This document shows positions 57,645 to 64,000 of a DNA stretch of 64,000 bases, piece after piece. The notes below the pieces were generated by a model. The model was not told the DNA's origin and did not search any database. It saw only the letters and a list, made by a program, of their open reading frames with translations. A program made the translations under genes and the position numbers. Position 1 is the first letter of the stretch. Each line of letters begins with the position of its first letter. The stretch lies in the NCBI GenBank assembly GCA_032622095.1, contig CP136068.1:189580613-189644612 (forward strand), written 5' to 3'. This stretch comes from Siphonodentalium dalli (taxonomy: Eukaryota; Mollusca; Scaphopoda; Gadilida; Siphonodentaliidae).

Positions 57645-59403
57645 ATGATCATGGATGACGTGTATGATTATACAGTGAGTAGTATGATCATGGATGATGT
57701 GTATGATTATAAAGTGAGTAGTATGATCATGGATGATGTGTATGATTATACAGTGAGTAGTGTGATCATGGACGACGTGTATGATTATACAGTGAGTAGT
57801 ATGATCATGGATGACGTCTATGATTATACAGTGAGTAGTATGATCATGGATGACGTGTATGATTATACAGTGAGTAGTGTGATCATGGATGACGTGTATG
57901 ATTATACAGTGAGTAGTATGATCATGGATGACGTCTATGATTATACAGTGAGTAGTATGATCATGGATGACGTGTATGATTATACTGTGAGTAGTGTGAT
58001 CATGGATGACGTGTATGATTATACAGTGAGTAGTATGATCATGGATGGCGTGTATGATTATACAGTGAGTAGTATGATCATGGATGACGTGTATGATTAT
58101 ACAGTGAGTAGTATGATCATGGATGACGTGTATGATTATACAGTGAGTAGTATGATCATGGATGACGTGTATGATTATACAGTGAGTAGTATAATCATGG
58201 ATGACGTGTATGATTATACAGTGAGTAGTATGATAATGGATGACGTGTATGATTATACAGTGAGTAGTATAATCATGGATGACGTGTATGATTATACAGT
58301 GAGTAGTATGATCATGGATGACGTGTATGATTATACAGTGAGTAGTGTGATCATGGATGACGTGTATGATTATACAGTGAGTAGTATGATCATGGATGAC
58401 GTGTATGATCATACAGTGAGTAGTATGGTCATGGATGACGTGTATGATTATACAGTGAGTAGTATGATCATGTGTGACGTGTATGATTATACAGTGAGTA
58501 GTATGGTCATGGATGACGAGTGTATGATTATACAGTGAGTAGTATGATCATGGATGACGTGTATGATTATACAGTGAGTAGTATGGTCATGGATGACGTT
58601 ATGATTATACAGTGAGTAGTATGATCATGGATGACGTGTATGATTATACAGTGAGTAGTGTGATCATGAATGACGTGTATGATTATACAGTGAGAAGTAT
58701 GATCATGGATGATGTGTATGATTATACAGTGAGTAGTGTGATCATGGATGACGTGTACGATTATACAGTGAGTAGTGGGATCATGGATGACGTGTTTGAT
58801 TATACAGTGAGTAGTATGATCATGGATGACGTGTATGATTATACAGTGAGTAGTATGCTCATGTATGCCGTGTATGATTATACAGTGAGTAGTATGATCA
58901 TGGATGACGTGTATGATTATACAGTGAGTAGTATGATCATGGATGACGTGTATGATTATACAGTGAGTAGTATTATCATGGATGACGTGTATGATTATAC
59001 AGTGAGTAGTATGATCATGGATGACGTGTATGATTATACAGTGAGTTGTATGGTCATGGATGACGTGTATGATTATACTGTGAGTAGTGTGATCATGGAT
59101 GACGTGTATGATTATACAGTGAGTAGTGTGATCATGGAGGACGTGTATGATTATACAGTGAGTAGTATGATCATGGATGACGTGTGTAATTATTCAGTGA
59201 GTAGTATGATCATGGATGACGTGTATGATTATACAGTGAGTAGTGTGATCATGGATGACGTGTATGATTATACAGTGAGTAGTATGATCACGTATGACGT
59301 GAATGATTATACAGTGAGTAGTATGCTCATGTATGACGTGTATGCTTATACAGTGAGTAGTATGATCATGGATGACGTGTGTGATTATACAGTGAGTAGT
59401 TGA
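57645..59403 (+). repeat. 39 bp minisatellite, ~45 units, open in both strands
   Basis: The unit begins ATGATCATGGATGACGTGTA and continues TGATTATACAGTGAGTAGT, 39 bp. Because 39 is divisible by three, the plus strand is open as MIMDDVYDYTVSS repeats (57,645-58,538 and 58,612-59,403), broken by small indels at about 58,518 and 58,599. The minus strand is open as IIHVIHDHTTHC repeats. Variants such as GACGTCTATG recur 117 bp (three units) apart. Coding use is not supported: no promoter, no splice context, equal openness on both strands. Confidence 0.95.
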
Positions 59404-59589
59404 ATTGTCATGTCTGAGGTGTATATGTACGTATGGAAGGTATGAGTGGTCGTGTGTGTGTATTGGTATATCCGAAAGGGCTGGATGGCCATTAGTGTGG
59501 TGCATATGTATACCTGGTGTGAATCCATGGTAATTGTTCTGGTGTTTATGTATGTCTTGAATGTCTATTTGGCCATGGGTGTCGAGAAT
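59404..59589 (+). repeat. Degenerate minisatellite edge
   Basis: Irregular TATGTATACCTGGTGTG-like copies continuing the 39 bp family. Confidence 0.5.
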
Positions 59590-59943
59590 ATGTACACAGG
59601 GGGTGACTATATGGCCATATGGTCATGTGTAGGAGTATACCCGGTGTGCCTGCATTGTGACTCGTGGTTGTATGGTCATTTGAGGTGTGTGCGGGTATAA
59701 CCAAGTATGGCTGTATGGTCATGAGTCATGTGTACGGGTATAAAGTGGGTGACTATATTGTCATTTGTGTGGTGTTTATGTAGATATGGAGTGACACTTT
59801 ATACACGTACACATGACCATACAGCCATACTTGGTTATACCCGTACACACCGCAAATTACCATACAGTCATGAGTCACAATACAGGCACACCGGGTATAC
59901 TCATACACATGACCCATGACCATATAGTCACTCCATGTATACA
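59590..59943. repeat. ~155 bp inverted repeat at the end of the minisatellite
   Basis: 59,590-59,752 and 59,789-59,943 are inverted copies around a ~36 bp loop; both contain GGTATAACCAAGTATGGCTG (or its complement) and ATACCCGGTGTGCCTG. The right copy runs straight into the right TIR. Confidence 0.85.
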
Positions 59944-59944
59944 T

Positions 59945-60374
59945 TGTGAATTTTTGTGAAACTTTATACCGCGTTCTGTAAAATCGATTTTTTGAGGGAT
60001 CGGAAGGGGCTAGGACCCCAATAATTACATATTCCATTGCTCCAATGATAGGTTAATATCAAAACTATAAAATAAAGTCACATTTCTCAACCAGTTCCAA
60101 ACAGCATAAACTGATTTAGAAGATATTATTAGTGAAATAACGTCATATTTTCACCTTCCGGTTGCCATTTTGTTAGCCACCTTTGACGTGGAGTTTCAAT
60201 TTTGCCCTCTAAATATGTCTTAGCTTCACGAAAATATATACATTTGTATTTAGTTTACTAGATTTTCCCGCTATAATTTGCATCAAACTGACTTAGGGCC
60301 TAGTCTGAAAAACGGCGGCCATGATGGGCGCCATCTTGTCTGGAGTCTACACGGCCACTTTTGTTTCGTGTTAA
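59945..60374 (-). repeat. Right terminal inverted repeat, inner part
   Basis: Inverse of 51,885-52,305; continues after the insertion at 63,754-63,854. Confidence 0.8.
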
Positions 60375-60702
60375 CATCAGGGGGGGTAGTAAAAAAATTG
60401 CAGGAAGGTATGCCGGGGTGGTTGGTCACCCGAGCGGCAAAAAGCACGTTTGTTACACCCTCGTGCAATTTTTTTAATAAAGACCTTTTGTGCCATTATA
60501 TGACATTTGTAACAGTTTAAAACATATTGAAACAAGAATTTATAACTGCAAAAAACACCATATTTATGTTACTGGGACCTCACATGGGCCTTAGTAGAGA
60601 TGACATTGAGCTATATGGCATGTTGCATATGGGGCGGTGGGGTGAACAAATTCCTTCCCGACACCCTTCGGAAAGTAGATTCGAGAAATGAAAACTGAAA
60701 TA

Positions 60703-61275
60703 AATAAACTTGTCTTGATGTAACTAAAGCCTAGATCATTGTGTGCATGGAAAAAGAGCGAGCAACTGTCTCAAACATTAATGTGACTATCAATGGCTAT
60801 ACTATAACTGTCATCACACTGTTCATCGGTGAAATATTTGCATGTCTATCAACTCATATGATCTGTTACTCTCACAACACCTAAAATATCCAAGTCTGGC
60901 ATAGTGACTGTTTGTCATTTATTATAACAGAGGTTGCTCCAGTAGACTTACAAAAGTGTTAAGGGATAATGCTAGATGATGGGCTGGTTGACAGACTAAT
61001 TGGGAAATGGTTAGACATTATGGAATTGTGTGTATCCTGTACAATGACCTTAGTTTACATATATAATTAAACTTGTCCTGATGTAACTAATGCCTAGATC
61101 ATTGTGTGCATGTAAAAAGAGCGAGCAACTGTCTCAAACATTAATGTGACTATCAATGGGTAGAAAATATATGTCATCAGTGCATCAAGCCAATCAGTGA
61201 ATTATTTGCATGTCTTTCAACTCAGATGATCTCTCACAAGACCGAACGTATCCAAGTCTGGTATAGTGCTGTGAC
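60703..61275 (+). repeat. Two-copy repeat, ~361 bp period
   Basis: AAACTTGTCTTGATGTAACT and ~200 bp of continuation (to TCCAAGTCTGGCATAGTG) recur from about 61,066. Confidence 0.85.
60934..61060 (+). repeat. Direct repeat shared with 63,331-63,470
   Basis: GTTGCTCCAGTAGACTTA...GGTTGACAGACTAAT...CAATGACCT occurs on both sides of the tandem Helitrons, about 2.4 kb apart, in diverged form. Confidence 0.75.
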
Positions 61276-61298
61276 TGCTTGTCGTCTATATATGTATA

Positions 61299-62221
61299 CT
61301 AGAAGGTGACCCGACTTCGTCCGGGCTTTAACCTTGAATTGTCTATTTTGAAGGCCAAGGTCAAGTGGGGTCACGATTTGACCCGTCCAAAACACAGTGC
61401 CCGAACAAAAGTACCCGACAAAAGTACCCGTCGAAATCCATCCGGTTTTACCCGATTTGACCTTGAATTGACCATTGTGAAGGTCAAGGTCAGGTGGGAT
61501 TAAACACCAACACCCCAAAAATGGTGGAAATCGGCCCAGCATATCCCGGAAATCGGCCCAGCGGATACCGAGATACCCTATGCATCAAATTTCGTCCGTA
61601 AAAATCCGCCAGTTTAACCCGATTTGATTTCCACTCAAGTATATAAACACACGCTCATTAATTATCAAGTTTCAACGTAAAGATAAATTACCATCGGTGC
61701 CCGAGATATCGCCAAGACGTCTGAAACAGTCAAATGCATCGGCCGTTTAAGCGTTAACGTGATCTAACGTTATGACCTCTAACGACGTCATAGAAGTTAC
61801 GCATTGTTTTTATCCTGATGGAAGATAGTACCACTTCTTCTTGATAATTGAGGCAGATAACTAAAACGGATACATACGCATTATATATCGTTGAAAAGAG
61901 GAAACACGAAAGATTCTCACAGTGTCATTATTATGACTGGCATTTTATTATTCGCGCTGTTTCGAATCGATTTGTAAGCACCGAACTCAAATGAAAGTCC
62001 CGTAACACAGCGTAAAAATAGATTTGACCTCGGCACGTGAAAAGTTGACCTCGGATCTGAAAATTAATATGACTATGCCACTTCCCGACCGATAGTATCC
62101 TCACATACGAAGTTTCATCGAAATCGGGTCGGCCGTTTTCGAGTTCATCCCGAACACACACACAGACCACACACAGACCACACACAGGTACACAGACAGA
62201 TCTTCCAAAATATATAATAGA
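61299..62221 (-). mobile_element. Helitron A of a head-to-tail pair
   Basis: On the minus strand it starts TCTATTATATATTTTGGAAG at 62,221 and ends with GCCCGGACGAAGTCGGGT, CACCTT and CTAG at 61,302-61,299, followed by host T (61,298). The terminal hairpin is CCCG...CGGG. The interior has a GTCTGTGTGTGG-type microsatellite next to the 5' end. 923 bp, non-coding. Confidence 0.75.
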
Positions 62222-62895
62222 CTAGAAGGTGACCCGACTTCGTCCGGGCTATTCAAAAACCAAATTTCAAGTCGATAGCTCCACCCGTTTCCGAGATCTG
62301 GTCTGCACATGCGCGAAGCTGGCGTCGCACGGGCTCGGCGACCAGATAAAATTCGTATCCGGGGCAAGATACATTCACATACCAAATTTCAAGTCGATAG
62401 CTCCACCCGTTTCCGAGATATATAGCCCAATGTCATTTGCGGATACCTCGACCGGTGATGAGTTGACGCGACATCGGCCGGTTAAGAGTTAACGCGATCA
62501 CGTCACGATCTGTTGATGGCGTAATATATTTACGCAATGTTTTTCGATGAGCGAAGCATGGTCCTGCGTTCTTCCCGATAATTAAGGTAGAAACTTTAAA
62601 CGTACACAGGCGTGTGATACATCATTGGACAGATGAAGCGCCACAGATTCTAACCGTGCAAATTATATGACTGGCAATTTATTATTCGCGCTATATCGAA
62701 TCGATTTGTGAGCACCGAACTGAAATATATTAGCGCAAAACGGCGTAAAAACAGATTTGACCTCGGCACGTGAAAAGTTGAGCTCGGATCTGAAAATTAA
62801 TAGGACTATGCCCGTTCCCGGTCGAAAATACCACCACATACCAAGTTTCATCGAAATCGGCTCGGTCGTTTTCGAGTTCATCGCGAACACACAGA

Positions 62896-62931
<36 letters not shown>

Positions 62932-62951
62932 CTTCCAAAATATATAATAGA
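62222..62951 (-). mobile_element. Helitron B of a head-to-tail pair
   Basis: On the minus strand it starts TCTATTATATATTTTGGAAG at 62,951 after host A (62,952). It ends GCCCGGACGAAGTCGGGT, CACCTT, CTAG at 62,225-62,222, immediately followed by the first base of Helitron A. A (GT)n tract lies at 62,897-62,928. Body diverged from Helitron A but collinear near both ends. Confidence 0.75.
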
Positions 62952-63753
62952 TAAACGAGTAGGATCTGTTTGCATTTTGCTATCAGACCCCTGGACCGAG
63001 TTCAACCAAATTCGGTGTGGTGACTCGGGGTACCCTGGCGGATGTTCTAATCGTGTTAGTTTTTCAAACATTTTAATTAAAAACAATTAAATAAAATTGG
63101 TTTTGTTAAATTGAGCAAAGAATTCAATCTTTAAAACCATATAATATATATCAAAATGTTTCAATGACCAAATGTGCTTGAAGCGCACAAAGGGGCCGCC
63201 GCTAAATGAAGGTTCTGTCTAAGATCAAAATGTTTGCGAAGTCCACAAAGGGGGCCCCAGGTATCTCCGATGCTGAATATAGGCTCCCAAAGGGAGCCTG
63301 TTTCAGCTAGTTTAGTATAATAGAAGTAAGTTGCTCCAGTAGACTAATATAAGTGGTATGGAATATGTTAGATAATAGGTGGTTGACAGACTAATCAGGA
63401 AATAGTTAGAAATTATGAAATTGTTTGTATTCTGCACAATGACCTAGGTTTACAGATGATCTGCAATTTATAAACCTTTTTTTTCAATTAAAACAGCTTC
63501 TGAAACAGGTTAAACTGTTATTTGAACTAATTGAGATCATTCCCAGTCATATGAGTGATATCAGTAGAGTTTTATGCGATTTTATACCAATTTTAATGAA
63601 ATTTGGGGGGGGGGTGTGTCTGGGTGTGTGTTAAAAAATTGGGACTAAAAAAATATTGTTTTTGCAGGTTTGGGTGTTGTGGATCCCCGAAAATGCCAGA
63701 TGCAAAAAAAACGGCAAACCTTCCTGCAATTGTTTTTACTACAACCCCCCATG
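62952..63753. other. Rest of the 3.4 kb element
   Basis: Contains the second copy of the 60,934 direct repeat (63,331-63,470), an AAAGGGGGCC-type pair around 63,190-63,260 and the right TIR. No gene. Confidence 0.5.
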
Positions 63754-63854
63754 TTAGCTTTGCTTAAAAGTTGAAGGACATAATAAGGAACAAAATAGGT
63801 CAGTGAAGTTGAGTCCCAGGGGGTGCAAGGGTACCCCTATTAGCTCCCGGACTA

Positions 63855-64000
63855 GTACATATGGTTACTTTTGGCTACTTTACCTATTATTTATTGTTAT
63901 AACTATTATATATTGTTATTCACTGGCCTAACAATATGTATATTGACCGTGTAAGCGAATGTATTATCTTATATAACCGCATAAGAGAATGCACTGGAAC
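63855..64000. other. Right flank
   Basis: Host sequence beyond the composite element; nothing recognised. Confidence 0.4.

Larger units (their letters stand above)
60375..63753. mobile_element. 3.4 kb non-autonomous element at a TTAA-like site
   Basis: The left end CATCAGGGGGGGTAGTAAAA and the inverse of the right end, CATGGGGGGTTGTAGTAAAA, match and continue through ATTGCAGGAAGGT. TTAA precedes (60,371-60,374) and TTAG follows (63,754-63,757). The left TIR of the host element shows the empty site as GAGTTAAGATTGC. A TTAA target fits piggyBac or Kolobok-type elements. The interior holds tandem and direct repeats and two Helitrons, no transposase. Confidence 0.65.
51772..63854. mobile_element. 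~12 kb composite element with long inverted ends
   Basis: The left end TAGTACGGGAGCTAATAGGG with ~90 bp of continuation matches the inverse of 63,760-63,854. The next part, 51,885-52,305, matches the inverse of 59,945-60,362. The right TIR is split by the insert at 60,375-63,753. Between the TIRs are degenerate and fresh 39 bp minisatellite arrays and a Helitron. No transposase was found. A clean target duplication was not seen. Fragments of the same family occur at 5,062, 8,090-8,570 and 9,250-9,380. Confidence 0.65.

Noticed and set aside
57645-59403. Long repeat-protein genes of 297 and 263 residues (and 275 on the other strand)
   Set aside because: They are a 39 bp minisatellite; both strands are open because the unit is a multiple of three, and there is no gene context.
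61299-62951. RTE-type LINE 3' tails (CGAAATCGG...GTTTTCGAGTTCATC and AC-rich tail)
   Set aside because: The A|TC start, hairpin, CTAG|T end and exact head-to-tail junction fit Helitrons better; no reverse transcriptase is present.

Overview
The window is an AT-rich stretch of animal nuclear DNA dominated by transposable elements. It looks like a marine invertebrate and most likely a mollusc. The reasons are retroelement debris, non-autonomous Helitrons of the pearl/HINE type with internal tandem repeats and GTCT microsatellites, many MITEs, minisatellites, and a BIR-RING inhibitor-of-apoptosis gene of the kind that has expanded in molluscs. No rRNA, tRNA, CRISPR array or bacterial-style operon was recognised. 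Only two intact, recognisable protein genes are present, and each occurs twice.

Layout. At 1-1,000 is the gag/protease end of a degenerate LTR retrotransposon on the minus strand. From 1,400 to 13,500 is a field of short TIR elements. These include a GTAGCCAGC-word MITE, a 2.5 kb CAC...GTG element with a nested Tc1-type MITE, and a 128 bp hAT-type MITE with a perfect 8 bp target duplication. From 13,590 to 16,001 is a Helitron with an intact 3' hairpin and CTAG end. At 17,166-18,232 is a frameshifted non-LTR retrotransposon C-terminus. From 18,493 to 22,897 is a 4.4 kb TIR element whose ends are packed with GGTAC palindromes and which contains a ~300 bp satellite.

The centrepiece is a giant inverted repeat. 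Two ~8.4 kb arms (26,347-34,755 and 35,765-44,168), nearly identical to each other, flank a ~1.0 kb unique spacer. Each arm carries a BIR+RING IAP gene (241 aa) followed, in the same direction and 326-327 bp downstream, by a 173 aa protein with two PC4/p15-like segments. Both pairs are transcribed away from the centre. The IAP protein is identical in the two arms; the PC4-like protein differs at one residue (K59 versus N59). The spacer holds two decayed relatives of the PC4-like gene. The arms also contain a fragment of a Helitron family found elsewhere in the window and a Tc1-type end. They are therefore long-resident chromosomal DNA that was duplicated as a palindrome, not an obviously fresh viral insert.

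The right third is repeat-rich. It has a second Helitron copy (45,146-47,130), a 38 bp minisatellite with an inserted 19 bp half-unit (47,336-49,184), and a G-rich 32 bp minisatellite with a 256 bp higher-order period (49,698-50,439). A ~12 kb composite element (51,772-63,854) then follows, with matching inverted ends. Nested in it are a third Helitron copy, a 39 bp minisatellite of ~45 units, and a 3.4 kb element at a TTAA-like site. The latter itself contains two Helitrons joined head-to-tail with no base between them, a rolling-circle footprint.

Functionally, the only genes likely to act together are the IAP (apoptosis or ubiquitin-ligase role) and the PC4-like protein (single-stranded DNA binding or transcription role), as a compact cassette present in two mirrored copies.
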